From contig CAMLKG010000035.1 of the NCBI GenBank assembly GCA_946480695.1, positions 1-44,159 on the forward strand: DNA of 44,159 bases, read 5' to 3'. The stretch comes from an uncultured Cellvibrio sp. (GTDB lineage: Bacteria > Pseudomonadota > Gammaproteobacteria > Pseudomonadales > Cellvibrionaceae). The notes under the pieces were generated by a model. The model was not told the origin of the DNA and searched no databases. It saw only the letters and a program-made list of their open reading frames with translations. A program made the translations under genes and the position numbers. Below are positions 25,904 through 35,018 of this stretch, in pieces (position 1 is the first letter of the stretch; each line of letters opens with the position of its first letter).

Positions 25904-26647
25904 TTACCTTGTTAATTGTTTAACTGTTCGGGTCGATTTCCTGGCTGACTTCCCCATATTTTTTTCCCAAACACTAAAGACAGATTCAAACCCGGTAAAA
26001 ATATCATCGATCATTTGATCCATAACCGGATAACGAAGCGCTCCTTTTGCCTGCCGCGATTTTTGCTTTTTGGTGTCCGCCGTGTTTAACCAACTGCCCA
26101 TGGTATGTTCGGCTTCCTTATCGTAATGATGCTCACCGAAATAAACCAGTTTGTGGTAGGTACCCAAGCGTTTTGTTAATACATTCAAGCTTTCGATAAA
26201 CGCAGCGAAGGCGGCTTCGAGGCACTCAACGATTATTAATTTTTCCTGCGCGTTTTTACAATTGCTTATCATTACAACAATGTCATAAACCTGGCGGCGA
26301 ACCGCCGCATTTTGCGGTGACCAGATTAATTTTAATGTATCGGATACATGATTCCCGCCCCAGGCTTGTTGCGATAATTGTAATGTTTCCAAATCCTGTA
26401 AAAACCACAACCAGTGGTCGCTATCTTCGCTGCAATGTTCGTTAAGCATAAACTCAGCGGAATTACTGGGAAAGGGAACACGCAGGTATTCCAACAAATC
26501 ACGAAACCCCAACACGAAAAAGGTCATATGGGGAATGAAAAAGAAAACGGACTTATCGGTAGACTCGCAATTTCTCAGCCGCTGGCAAAAGGAATGATCA
26601 AACAAACGCTGTTTATGATTTTCAATCAACGCGAAAATAGTATTCAT
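25904..26647 (-). CDS. Heme-oxygenase-like fold protein, possible diiron enzyme
   Basis: The 247-residue protein was not recognised by name, but its pattern suggests an all-helical heme-oxygenase/TenA-like fold. PHMTFFVLGFRDLLEYLRVP (39-58) resembles the second helix. Possible metal residues cluster as LNEHCSEDSDHWLWFL (E70, H71, E74, D77, H78) and GEHHYDKEAEH (E172, H173, H174, E178, H181). Such Glu/His helices bind two irons in HDO-type oxygenases. There is no signal peptide. The C-terminal tail is basic (KSARKSTRTVKQ). AGAGGTG precedes the ATG at 26647. It lies 93 bp after a hybrid kinase and before the cupin gene; a functional link is possible but unproven. Confidence 0.5.
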   Translation of the reverse strand: MNTIFALIENHKQRLFDHSFCQRLRNCESTDKSVFFFIPHMTFFVLGFRDLLEYLRVPFPSNSAEFMLNEHCSEDSDHWLWFLQDLETLQLSQQAWGGNHVSDTLKLIWSPQNAAVRRQVYDIVVMISNCKNAQEKLIIVECLEAAFAAFIESLNVLTKRLGTYHKLVYFGEHHYDKEAEHTMGSWLNTADTKKQKSRQAKGALRYPVMDQMIDDIFTGFESVFSVWEKNMGKSARKSTRTVKQLTR

Positions 26648-26739
26648 TGGAGCACCTCTTATCAGTTATTAAGGGCGTATTTTCTTGTGACGCACTTTTT
26701 TACTGCAAGACTCTCTCCAACTTGGCGTTTATTTGAATA

Positions 26740-28632
26740 TTAGTGAAGCAATTTGCTGACAGGAATGCCCAAATCATCCAGGGCGTTTTTGAATTCATCA
26801 AAATGGTACGGCTTACGTAAATAAGCATCCGCACCCACATTTATAGCGCGGGCTTCGTCATCGCCAAAAGTAAACGCGCTGATGACCAATACCGGAACCT
26901 GATCACCTTGCTTACGAATTTTTTCAACCAAGTCCAGCCCATTCGCATCAGGCAATTGCACATCCATCAATATACATGCGAGTTGCGCCTGGTGTTTGTA
27001 ATAAAGGTCCATCGCCTGGGCGCCATCTTCCGCCATGCAAAAATCGATAGCGAGTTTTTTTAACATACCGCTTATCACCATGCGGTTAACGAGGTTATCC
27101 TCTACCACCAAAACCAATGAGCGTCCTTCACGCAGCGAGGATTGCGCTGCGGTTTTTCCCTCGGGTGTGTGGCTTTTATTTTCCATTGTTGATGGTTCAG
27201 ATGAGTCACTTGCTGAAAGCGCAGCAGCGGAAGGTGTTACATGTTCACCCTGCAGGAGCTTGACAGGTATTTGGCAACACGCGCTGAAACCATGGCCGGG
27301 CGTTGACTCAAGGCTTAACTGGCCGGACATCAGTGCGACCAGCTCGCGGACGATACTTAAACCCAACCCCATCCCACAATGGATCGATTGCACATCCTGT
27401 TTAAAGGGCAAACGCAAAGCAGCCAGGCGCTCCGCTGAAACACCTACCCCATCATCACTCACCCTGATTTGGAGATTCGAATATGGATCATTCGAGTCGT
27501 CGGTATCCAGTTTTATGCTCAATGTAGCGCGAGTGCCCGCGCTGTGCCTTAACGCGTTATCAATAAGGTTTAAACAAATCTGCCGGATTTTCAGTGCGTC
27601 CGCATAAACCCATTGCTGGTGACTTGCGTTCGGCTGATTGATCAAGCGCAACCCTTGGGGTGCGTAATGGGCATAATAATCAAAGATATCGTTAATAATT
27701 TGCTGGAGGCTTAGCGCCTTGGGATAAAGTTTTACCTTTTCTGACTCCAGCAGTGAAATGGTTAATACATTATCAACCATGTTCAATAATTCATTACTGG
27801 ACGCATGTACTTGCTGCACCAGGTTTCGCTGAACGGAATCCAGATGTGATTCGAGCAGCAAATCATTTAATCCCATAATGCCGTTAATAGGTGTGCGCAA
27901 ATGATGGCTAACGTTTGCCAGGAAAACAGTTTTGGCACGGGAAGATTGCTCGGTGACAACTAACGCCTGCTCAAGTTCAAGTGCGGTTTTTTGATGGCTA
28001 ACCACCTCATCACGTAATTGCCGGTTCAATTCATCGGCTAGAAAATTATTAATAACGCAAGGTAATAACACCCCAAACAACATACTTGTTGCGATTACCA
28101 GGCTATACCCGAATATTGCCGCTTCGGGAATGGGGCGTAAAAAGGGATAATCAATAAAATGCAAGCCATTGATCAGCAATACAATCGCAAAAATACGCAC
28201 AAGGCTTTGCAATTGGCTGTTCATGAGGGTTAGGAAAGCAAATTTAATTTGCGGTATTGCGACAGCTATTGCAACGGGCAATGCTACCCACGGAAATCCG
28301 ACATCGAAGTAGTGGACCGCTACGCTGGTGAATAACGCGAGCAGGTAAATCCCCCAATAAGAACGAAAGGAAAATAGTTGATGGGTGATGGTGCACAGGA
28401 TTTTACATAAAAACCAGGCGGTCACGATATAAGTCGAAAACCCCAGGACACTGGCCAGGGAAGATTCAAGGAAAGCCCCTTGCAGGGAAAAATTAACCAG
28501 GGTGCTGGCCCAGACTCCCACCAGCAAACCAAAAATAGATTTACGGTAAATAGTCCAAAGCGCAACCGCGATAAAGCCATTCAGCAAGAGCAACAGGGGA
28601 TATACCCACAGTAAAGTTTCTAACGGCCCCAC
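26740..28632 (-). CDS. Membrane hybrid histidine kinase with C-terminal receiver
   Basis: The 630-residue protein has six or seven hydrophobic segments within residues 1-195 and a coiled linker to 235. HisKA follows, with the phospho-accepting H243 in VSHHLRTPINGI (the usual Glu after the His is replaced by His). HATPase_c has NLIDNALRHS (355-364), DDGVGVS (393-399) and GMGLGLSIV (420-428). The receiver domain has the phospho-acceptor D557 (ILMDVQLPD) and K607. The input signal is unknown and probably membrane-linked. There is no separate DNA-binding partner next to it, so it likely acts through phosphotransfer. The start is GTG at 28632, preceded by CAGGAG. Confidence 0.92.
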   Translation of the reverse strand: MGPLETLLWVYPLLLLLNGFIAVALWTIYRKSIFGLLVGVWASTLVNFSLQGAFLESSLASVLGFSTYIVTAWFLCKILCTITHQLFSFRSYWGIYLLALFTSVAVHYFDVGFPWVALPVAIAVAIPQIKFAFLTLMNSQLQSLVRIFAIVLLINGLHFIDYPFLRPIPEAAIFGYSLVIATSMLFGVLLPCVINNFLADELNRQLRDEVVSHQKTALELEQALVVTEQSSRAKTVFLANVSHHLRTPINGIMGLNDLLLESHLDSVQRNLVQQVHASSNELLNMVDNVLTISLLESEKVKLYPKALSLQQIINDIFDYYAHYAPQGLRLINQPNASHQQWVYADALKIRQICLNLIDNALRHSAGTRATLSIKLDTDDSNDPYSNLQIRVSDDGVGVSAERLAALRLPFKQDVQSIHCGMGLGLSIVRELVALMSGQLSLESTPGHGFSACCQIPVKLLQGEHVTPSAAALSASDSSEPSTMENKSHTPEGKTAAQSSLREGRSLVLVVEDNLVNRMVISGMLKKLAIDFCMAEDGAQAMDLYYKHQAQLACILMDVQLPDANGLDLVEKIRKQGDQVPVLVISAFTFGDDEARAINVGADAYLRKPYHFDEFKNALDDLGIPVSKLLH

Positions 28633-28872
28633 ACCTGAATCTCCTGTGAATTCTCTGTGAAATTCTAGCAGCAGATTTAAACATCAAGGCTTTCTGCGGA
28701 TAAAAACACATCATTTAACTGATAATACAAAACATTATCTACAACACGTGACCAGCATCACAGAAAACTTAGGCGACAGATTAAACACCGGAAAGCAGTT
28801 GGGCAACGCAAGCAAGGCAAAACAAGGGGTTATCAGGCGACACCATGAGCCCCGCCCTCCCAATTATTATTG

Positions 28873-30156
28873 TTACTCTTCACTGATTAATTGGCTGGCC
28901 AATACCTTATCAACGCGGCGCCCATCCATATCGACGATTTCAAATTCCCATCCTTTCAATTGGAGTTTATCGCCCGCAGCGGGCACACGGCCCATAACCA
29001 GCATCATTAAGCCATTAAGTGTTTGATAACTACCTTCCTCCGGCAAATCCTCAATATGCAGGCAGTCTTTGAAATCCACAATCGAAAGCATGCCGTCCAA
29101 TAGCAACGAACCGTCATCGCGGCGAACTATATAAGCGTCCTCGCCTTCTTCACCGATAAATTCACCAGTCAAGGCTCCCAATAAATCTTGCAAGGTAACC
29201 AAGCCGCGCAATTCGCCATATTCATCGACAACAAAAACCATTTGCGTGCGTGAGCGACGGAAAAAATCCAGTAACTCCATTGCCGTTAGCGTTTCAGGCA
29301 CCGCCTGGCAGGGCTTGGCAAGTTCAGCGAGGCTCACTTTATCGCCCCGGATTGCAGCGGCCAACAATTCTTTCGCATTGATTACGCCGACCAGATTATC
29401 GTTTTGTTTGGTACATACCGGAAAACGGGAATGGGGTGATTGCATGACGCGTTGATAATTTTCCTCGACTGATAGGGCGGTATCCAGGTACACCATATCT
29501 GATCGCGGCACCATCAATGACACTATGCTGCGATCTTCCAAACGCAGCACATTTTTCACCATAGTGTGTTCCTGCTGCTCAAGGATACCGGTGCTGGACC
29601 CTTCATCGAGGATCGCATGGATATCCTCTTCCGTAACCTGCTGTGATTGGTTGTGGTGAAAGCCCAGCAAACGCATCAGCGCCCGGGTTGAGGTCGATAA
29701 CAAATGCACAAACGGCTTGGTACAAACGGCGAGTAATTGCATGGGCTTAGCCACAATACAAGCAATGCGTTCCGCGCTGAGTTGCCCGATACGCTTGGGC
29801 ACCAGTTCGCCTACCACGATGGATAAATAAGTGACCACCACAACTACCAGGATGGTGGCGAAGTTGTCGCTGAAACTTACCGGTACACCAAAGGTTTGCA
29901 ACCAAAGCGCGAAGGGTTCGGCCAGGATCGACTCGCCGAAAATACCGTTCATGATACCAATGGAAGTAATGCCGATCTGCACAGTGGAGAGGAACTGGGT
30001 AGGGTCCTCGGCTAGTTTCAATGCTATGTGCGCCGAGCTGCTGCCTTTATCGGCAAGGATTTGAAGGCGGGATTTTTTAGCAGTCACAATGGCGATTTCA
30101 GACATGGCAAATAGGCCATTCAACAAAATCAAACCCAGCAATATAAAAATTTCCAT
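28873..30156 (-). CDS. CNNM/CorC-type membrane protein (DUF21-CBS-CorC_HlyC), hemolysin family
   Basis: The 427-residue protein has a DUF21 transmembrane domain (about 1-180: helices near 1-20, 95-118 and others, NGLFAMSEIAIVTAKKSRL), a CBS pair (about 200-330: MVPRSDMVYLDT, RFPVCTKQNDNLVGVI, MVFVVDEYGELRGLVTLQDLL) and a CorC_HlyC domain (345-425). Homologues move or sense Mg2+ and other divalent metals. It is often misnamed hemolysin. Two hundred bases upstream lead to a divergent gene; the 240 bp before the sensor kinase show no gene or clear terminator. Confidence 0.93.
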   Translation of the reverse strand: MEIFILLGLILLNGLFAMSEIAIVTAKKSRLQILADKGSSSAHIALKLAEDPTQFLSTVQIGITSIGIMNGIFGESILAEPFALWLQTFGVPVSFSDNFATILVVVVVTYLSIVVGELVPKRIGQLSAERIACIVAKPMQLLAVCTKPFVHLLSTSTRALMRLLGFHHNQSQQVTEEDIHAILDEGSSTGILEQQEHTMVKNVLRLEDRSIVSLMVPRSDMVYLDTALSVEENYQRVMQSPHSRFPVCTKQNDNLVGVINAKELLAAAIRGDKVSLAELAKPCQAVPETLTAMELLDFFRRSRTQMVFVVDEYGELRGLVTLQDLLGALTGEFIGEEGEDAYIVRRDDGSLLLDGMLSIVDFKDCLHIEDLPEEGSYQTLNGLMMLVMGRVPAAGDKLQLKGWEFEIVDMDGRRVDKVLASQLISEE

Positions 30157-30355
30157 GAATTCCTATGGACTTCATCAATAAGGGACGGCGAGTATAACAT
30201 CTTGATGTAGAAGGCAAAGCCTTATGAAGGTAAATGTAATCTGTTGAAGTAAGCGGGATTTTTTATAGAAGGAAACGATCCGCCGATGATCGTGTCACGC
30301 AACTAGACTGAGACAGGAATTTGCGTGTGAATCCCTATTAGAATCAGGACGGACC

Positions 30356-31150
30356 ATGAAAGCCCAATCCAATTTCCTGTCGCCATCCATCAAACACCCC
30401 CTATCCCGATCGCAACTGGCCAGCGACGAAGCGTTAATCATCGCCCGTCACTTCTCCCAATACCTGCAACCTGAAATAGCATCTGATGACAGGTTAAAGC
30501 ATGAGGTATATACGTTGCGGCATCAGGTGTATTGCGAAGAACTGCATTTTGAAGAGGAGAAACCAGAACAAATAGAAACTGACGAATTTGATGGACAATC
30601 AATCCATTGTTGCATCCGCCACCTGAGGTCGCGAAGCCTGGCGGGTACATTGCGGCTGATCACCAGCAACAGTCCGGCGGAAAAGCTGCCTATCCAGCAC
30701 TTTTGCAACCATGCGCTGACCCATCCCAACCTGCATCCTGCGCGGTTCCTGCCTTGGGAAATTTGCGAGATATCCCGCCTCGCCGTACCCGCCGCCTTTC
30801 GTAAACGCCAGATCGACCAGTTCGAAGGAGGGGCCAACGGGGTCATTAACGAAGCGACATTTTCCGCCCAGGAGCTGCGCTTTTTTCCTTATATAGCGAT
30901 CAGCCTCTATCTCGCCGCCATCGCCATGACCTATAAAACACGCCGGTACCATACTTTCGTGATGATGGAACCGCGCCTCGCACGCAGCCTCCACTTCATC
31001 GGTATTCACTTCCAACCAATTGGCCCGATGATCGAATATCACGGCAAACGCACCCCCTTTTACATAGACTCACGCCAAATCAGGCCAGGTTTGGCCCCTG
31101 GATATCAACATTTACTGTCGATGATTGAAAATTCCCTATTCAAAAAATAA
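30356..31150 (+). CDS. Exosortase/PEP-CTERM-associated GNAT-type acyltransferase
   Basis: The 264-residue protein resembles the PEP-CTERM/exosortase system-associated acyltransferases, which share the autoinducer-synthase GNAT fold. Its EVYTLRHQVYCEELHFEE (about 50-67), GTLRLI (97-102) and CEISRLAVPAAFRKR (136-150) correspond to the substrate loop, strand beta-4 and the acyl donor region. Such enzymes transfer acyl chains to amines. No exosortase, PEP-CTERM protein or LuxR-type gene is in this window, so its context is unclear. AGGACGG lies just before ATG 30356. It is followed by tonB after 55 bp. Confidence 0.75.
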   Translation: MKAQSNFLSPSIKHPLSRSQLASDEALIIARHFSQYLQPEIASDDRLKHEVYTLRHQVYCEELHFEEEKPEQIETDEFDGQSIHCCIRHLRSRSLAGTLRLITSNSPAEKLPIQHFCNHALTHPNLHPARFLPWEICEISRLAVPAAFRKRQIDQFEGGANGVINEATFSAQELRFFPYIAISLYLAAIAMTYKTRRYHTFVMMEPRLARSLHFIGIHFQPIGPMIEYHGKRTPFYIDSRQIRPGLAPGYQHLLSMIENSLFKK

Positions 31151-31205
31151 ACAGGTCATGCACGCTCAAGAAGTTAATTGCATTTGCCAATGAGAAGAAT
31201 TATCA

Positions 31206-31889
31206 TTGGCACACTTTTCAATATTCCTTCGATTCGGCTTTATCCGCAGCATGCAATCCAGACAGATTTCCATTACTTCACTGCTGTTAGTGACAAGCCT
31301 GCATGTTAGTGTCCTGGCTGCGGTGGTTATGGCGCCATCGAAACCAAAGCCGATTGAAATCGCGACGCCGACCATCCAGGGGGTCATTGTAATGGCGGCG
31401 CCGGAGCAACTACCGCCACCACCGCCCCCCGAACCGCCCCCACCTCCGCCACCGGAGCCGAAGCCGGTACCAAAACCCAAGCCCTTGCCCAAGGCTCCAC
31501 CATCGGAGCGGGCGGTAAAGGCCCCGGAGCCGCCCCCACCGCCGCCAGTCGAGCCAAGCCCTCAGCCGCAGCAACAGGCTGAACCGCAGCCAGCACCGGT
31601 GGTACCGCCAAGTGCGGAAGCCAGCGAGTTAAATAACCCTGCACCGGCATATCCAAAACTGTCGCGGCGGCTGGGTGAAAAAGGCACTGTTACTTTAGCG
31701 TTACTGGTGAAAGCCGACGGTACTGTGGGGGATATAAGGGTAAAAAACTCGACCGGTTACAAGCGCCTGGACGATGCGGCGGTAAACGCCATTCGCCGCT
31801 GGAAATTTGTTCCCGCCAGCCAGGCGGGGATTGCAATTGACTATTGGTATGAAATTGATTTTGAATTCAATTTAAATAAAAAACGATAA
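31206..31889 (+). CDS. tonB: TonB energy transducer
   Basis: The 227-residue form starts at a TTG with GAGAAG eight bases upstream. The alternative ATG at 31251 (MQSRQISITSLLLVT) has no ribosome site, so the start is uncertain. An N-terminal helix (residues 20-42) anchors the protein in the inner membrane; a Pro-rich span with Pro-Pro and Pro-Lys repeats (68-130) crosses the periplasm; and the TonB C-terminal domain (140-225: YPKLSRRLGEKGTVTLALLV, AVNAIRRWKFVPA) contacts receptors. It begins a tonB-exbB-exbD operon that should power the receptors at 12852 and 38599. Confidence 0.94.
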   Translation: MAHFSIFLRFGFIRSMQSRQISITSLLLVTSLHVSVLAAVVMAPSKPKPIEIATPTIQGVIVMAAPEQLPPPPPPEPPPPPPPEPKPVPKPKPLPKAPPSERAVKAPEPPPPPPVEPSPQPQQQAEPQPAPVVPPSAEASELNNPAPAYPKLSRRLGEKGTVTLALLVKADGTVGDIRVKNSTGYKRLDDAAVNAIRRWKFVPASQAGIAIDYWYEIDFEFNLNKKR

Positions 31890-31934
31890 TTTATTTAACC
31901 TACATTTTTCGCAGGCACAAACAACGAGGTTGTT

Positions 31935-32651
31935 ATGGAATCACCCTACGGGATTGCGGCCCTTTGGACGCAAGGCGATTTTTTAATTAAAAGCGTGGCA
32001 GTAATCTTGCTGGTTATGTCCATCGCCAGTTGGTGGGTAATAGTTGTGCGCGCCTGGGGCTTATTGCGTTTGCGCAAATCCGAACAGGGCTTGCACGATT
32101 TCTGGCACGCCCAAAGCTTTGCCGAAGGTTTGCGTACCCTGGGGGAAGATCGCGCCACACCATTTCGCCATTTGGCAGAAGAAGGCCAGGCCGCGCTTGA
32201 TCATCACAGCAATCACAAAACCGATCTGCATGGCCACTTACCCCTCGCCGAATGGTTAACCGCCTGCTTGCGCGGCTCCATTGATGAAAGTGCCGAACGT
32301 TTGCAACGCGGCCTCGCCATACTGGCGTCTGTCGGTTCTACAGCCCCTTTTGTGGGATTGTTCGGTACCGTCTGGGGGATTTACCACGCGCTGGTCGGTA
32401 TTGGTGTAAGCGGGCAAGCAAGTATCGATAAAGTAGCAGGCCCTGTGGGTGAAGCCCTGATCATGACGGCCTTTGGTTTGGCGGTGGCCATTCCGGCGGT
32501 ACTGGGTTACAACGCCCTCACCCGCGCTAACAAAGGGGTACTTAACAAATTGAACCGGTTTGCACACCAGTTGCACGCCTATTTCATTACCGGTAGCCCG
32601 ATGCAAAATAAAAACACCATTACCAAACTCACCCCGCGCAAAGAGGGCTAA
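31935..32651 (+). CDS. exbB: ExbB-type proton channel subunit (MotA/TolQ/ExbB family)
   Basis: The 238-residue protein has a first membrane helix (15-38, SVAVILLVMSIASWWVIVVRAW), a cytoplasmic loop, and two C-terminal helices containing ILASVGSTAPFVGLFGTVWGI (129-149) and GEALIMTAFGLAVAIPAVLGY (173-193), the diagnostic ExbB motifs. With ExbD it uses the proton gradient to drive TonB. GAGGTTGTT precedes the ATG. Spacing is 45 bp from tonB and 3 bp to exbD. Confidence 0.95.
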   Translation: MESPYGIAALWTQGDFLIKSVAVILLVMSIASWWVIVVRAWGLLRLRKSEQGLHDFWHAQSFAEGLRTLGEDRATPFRHLAEEGQAALDHHSNHKTDLHGHLPLAEWLTACLRGSIDESAERLQRGLAILASVGSTAPFVGLFGTVWGIYHALVGIGVSGQASIDKVAGPVGEALIMTAFGLAVAIPAVLGYNALTRANKGVLNKLNRFAHQLHAYFITGSPMQNKNTITKLTPRKEG

Positions 32652-32654
32652 GCC

Positions 32655-33068
32655 ATGGCCTTTGGTGGTGGACTCGACGACGAAACCGAAGTCATGAATG
32701 AAATCAACATGACGCCCCTGGTGGACGTCATGTTGGTTTTGTTGATTATTTTTATTATTACAGTGCCGGTATTAACCCACTCGGTAAAAGTGGATTTACC
32801 CCGTGAAGACAACACACCGAACCAAGTGAAACCGGAAACAGTGAACCTCTCGGTCAATGCGGAAGGCACCGTATTCTGGAACGAAACCGCAATCACGTTT
32901 GATGAACTGGAAGTGCGCTTGGGCCTTGAGGCCGGCAAACAACCCCAGCCGGAAGTCCATATTCGCGGAGACAAAGCCGCTGCCTATGAACATGTCATGA
33001 AAACCATGGCGGCGGTACAACGGGCCGGTATCTTAAAGCTGGGATTTGTAACAGAACCCGGCAATTAG
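32655..33068 (+). CDS. exbD: ExbD-type biopolymer transport subunit
   Basis: The 137-residue protein has one N-terminal membrane helix with the essential Asp at D24 (MTPLVDVMLVLLIIF), preceded by the cytoplasmic MNEIN. The periplasmic domain ends with VHIRGDKAAAYEHVMKTMAAV, the usual ExbD/TolR pattern. It completes the TonB motor. Its stop codon lies inside the terminator stem. Confidence 0.95.
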   Translation: MAFGGGLDDETEVMNEINMTPLVDVMLVLLIIFIITVPVLTHSVKVDLPREDNTPNQVKPETVNLSVNAEGTVFWNETAITFDELEVRLGLEAGKQPQPEVHIRGDKAAAYEHVMKTMAAVQRAGILKLGFVTEPGN

Positions 33069-33084
33069 CCGGGTTTGTTTTTTT
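33055..33084 (+). terminator. Terminator of the tonB-exbB-exbD operon
   Basis: AACCCGGC / GCCGGGTT around AATTA, followed by TGTTTTTTT. The stem includes the exbD stop codon (33066-33068). Confidence 0.92.
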
Positions 33085-33087
33085 GTA

Positions 33088-33738
33088 TCATTTCACTGCC
33101 GGAATAAACACAGCTTTCGTTGCGGATCGAGCCAGCATTCGATCGGCGTAACGACGCACTGCACTATCCTGCTTAACCAAATCCGCATGCCGGGGCCCTG
33201 TGACAAGGTAATTTGCCATCGGCGCCAACATGACATCCGCCAGGGTAAACTGATCCCCGACCAGGAAATCCCGCTCACCCAATTGTTGCTCGAGAATTTC
33301 CACAATATTGATAACCTTTGGAATTGCGGCTGCAACCATATCTTCACGCACGCTGCCGTTTTCACCTTTGGGAAATAAATATTCAAGCAAGAAATTGCGT
33401 ACTATCGCTTTATCCACATAAGCGGTAATCGCCGCACACCACTGATCGACCAGGGCCCTCTGCCTGGCTTCCTGCGGCTGTAAGCGCGACTGGTTATAGA
33501 CATTATCAAGGTAACGGCAGATTGTTTGTGTCTCATATAATGTGTATTCGCCATCGAGCAGTACGGGCACCTTGCCAAACGGGTTAATACTTCTTAATGC
33601 CGGACCGCGCAACGCATATTCATGTCCATTCACAATGGGCCCGAGACTATATTCCAAACCAATTTCCTCGCAGCAAAACTGTACAGCCCGCGTAAAAGCG
33701 CTAAATTGCACTCCAACAATGTGTACTTGATGACTCAT
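33088..33738 (-). CDS. Glutathione S-transferase
   Basis: The 216-residue protein has an N-terminal thioredoxin-like domain (about 1-80: FSAFTRAVQFCCEEIG, INPFGKVPVLLDGEYTLYETQTICRYL, where the Pro-Val and Glu-Thr pairs bind glutathione) and a helical C-terminal domain with FTLADVMLAPMANYL. It probably conjugates glutathione to electrophiles. The start MSHQ at 33738 is favoured by GGAG six bases upstream over the ATG at 33750. The divergent TetR gene 120 bp away probably controls it. Confidence 0.92.
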   Translation of the reverse strand: MSHQVHIVGVQFSAFTRAVQFCCEEIGLEYSLGPIVNGHEYALRGPALRSINPFGKVPVLLDGEYTLYETQTICRYLDNVYNQSRLQPQEARQRALVDQWCAAITAYVDKAIVRNFLLEYLFPKGENGSVREDMVAAAIPKVINIVEILEQQLGERDFLVGDQFTLADVMLAPMANYLVTGPRHADLVKQDSAVRRYADRMLARSATKAVFIPAVK

Positions 33739-33817
33739 AAGGTACTCCATGATTTAAATATTTAAGCATTGCAATCAGGTTAATGCGTGGCCGGCCTTGG
33801 CAATCATCGACCGCCCC

Positions 33818-33840
33818 TATAATATGATCAAGAACATATT
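33818..33840 (+). promoter_or_regulatory. Promoter -10 and overlapping palindrome between GST and TetR genes
   Basis: TATAAT (33818-33823) overlaps AATATG-8-CATATT (33821-33826 with 33835-33840), a 6-bp-arm inverted repeat. TTGGCA 15 bp upstream may be a -35. This is a plausible TetR operator giving autoregulation and control of the divergent GST gene, 19 bp before the regulator ATG. Confidence 0.5.
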
Positions 33841-33858
33841 TTAAAACCGGAGCAAATA

Positions 33859-34413
33859 ATGGCCTGGAAAGAATCACATAAAGCGGAGTCACGGCAGCGT
33901 ATCCTTGTCGCCGCTGCGGATTTATTTACCCGTAAGGGCTTTAATCAGGTTGGAATAGATGAGGTAATGCTGGCAGCAGGTTTAACGCGCGGCGCCTTTT
34001 ATGCGCATTTCAATTCCAAAATAGATTTATATGAAGAAACCATCCTGAGTGCGGGGGTCGCTGCCGCGCAACGTTTCAATGAAAGCGCTACCGACATCAA
34101 TCAAATCATTGAAAATTATTTAAGCGAAGAACATTTATACTCCACCGATGTTCGCTGTCCCCTGGCGTCCCTGGTTAGCGAGGTTGCCCATGATGATGAA
34201 AGGGTTAAACATATCTACACCCGGCTTTTTAAAGGGTTTACCAACCATTTAAACAAGGCTTCAAAAAATAACGACAAAGAGGATCAGGTCTTATTGCAAT
34301 CCATCATTATGATTGGCGGTATGGCATTGGCGCGCAGCCTGACTGACAAGAGCCTCGCCCAAAAAATCCTGAAAGTAAGCAGCGAGGCGGCCAAAGAAGT
34401 GCAGCCTAAATAA
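33859..34413 (+). CDS. TetR-family transcriptional regulator
   Basis: The 184-residue protein has an N-terminal TetR helix-turn-helix (SRQRILVAAADLFTRKGFNQ, then VGIDEVMLAAGLTRGAFYAHFNSKIDLYEE, residues 11-60) and a helical ligand domain with a Cys at CPLASL. The pattern matches regulators that sit next to oxidoreductase or GST genes and respond to electrophiles or dyes. It probably represses the divergent GST gene and itself. Confidence 0.93.
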   Translation: MAWKESHKAESRQRILVAAADLFTRKGFNQVGIDEVMLAAGLTRGAFYAHFNSKIDLYEETILSAGVAAAQRFNESATDINQIIENYLSEEHLYSTDVRCPLASLVSEVAHDDERVKHIYTRLFKGFTNHLNKASKNNDKEDQVLLQSIIMIGGMALARSLTDKSLAQKILKVSSEAAKEVQPK

Positions 34414-34466
34414 ACTGTGGAAATAATTGGAATTACCCATCCCAAGGTAACCTGGCGCCGGGAAAA

Positions 34467-34793
34467 TTATTTAACGTTGCGCTGCGCCAAATATTTTTTA
34501 GCCAATGCCAGATAACGTGGGGTCGGACCTACATCTTCATAAATTGCATCGCCCATTTCGTCGGTCGCAACGACTTTAGTGCCTTGAATATAAGGGAAAC
34601 TTGCCTCCAGTTGCCCCAGCGCAGCGGATAATAACTCACTGATAATTTGTTCCCGGGAGCGTTTCGGATACATTTCCGCGAGTGCATCCAACTTGGCGGC
34701 ATCCTCAACCGTTAATCGCACTTGATAGGTTTCTTTGGTTAAATCGCCATTTGCATGGGTTTCCCAATGTTCTACCAATTGTTTCAAATACAT
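34467..34793 (-). CDS. Conserved hypothetical protein with ribbon-helix-helix-like segment
   Basis: From ATG 34793 (GAGGTGATT before it) the protein has 108 residues. YQVRLTVEDAAKLDALAEMY and SREQIISELLSAALGQLEASF suggest a ribbon-helix-helix-like fold. The tail reads YIQGTKVVATDEMGDAIYEDVGPTPRYLALAKKYL. Homologues in Pseudomonas-type bacteria carry vague names linked to pili; no function can be stated. It stands alone, pointing towards the TetR gene. Confidence 0.7.
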   Translation of the reverse strand: MYLKQLVEHWETHANGDLTKETYQVRLTVEDAAKLDALAEMYPKRSREQIISELLSAALGQLEASFPYIQGTKVVATDEMGDAIYEDVGPTPRYLALAKKYLAQRNVK

Positions 34794-35018
34794 AATCACC
34801 TCAGTAGGTTTACAATCACCTTTCGTTTTCAGTGTAGTCCAATTTGTTGGCGCGCCAATCAATCACATAAATTTTCGTGAATTTCTCACAGGCGTTATGT
34901 GTAACGGAATACAGTTTTGATTGGAAAATTTGCATAAAATGATTTTCAAGCAATGAGATTGGTTGCCATGGGGAGCATGGGCTTCGCAGTATTAACAAGG
35001 AATGAACAAGGGAGCAAG

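Noticed and set aside
30599..31042. 147-codon open frame antisense to the acyltransferase gene
   Set aside because: No ribosome site or recognisable domain; explained by codon bias of the real gene.
31384..31656. Ala/Val/Pro-rich open frame antisense to tonB
   Set aside because: It arises from the Pro codons of the TonB periplasmic span.
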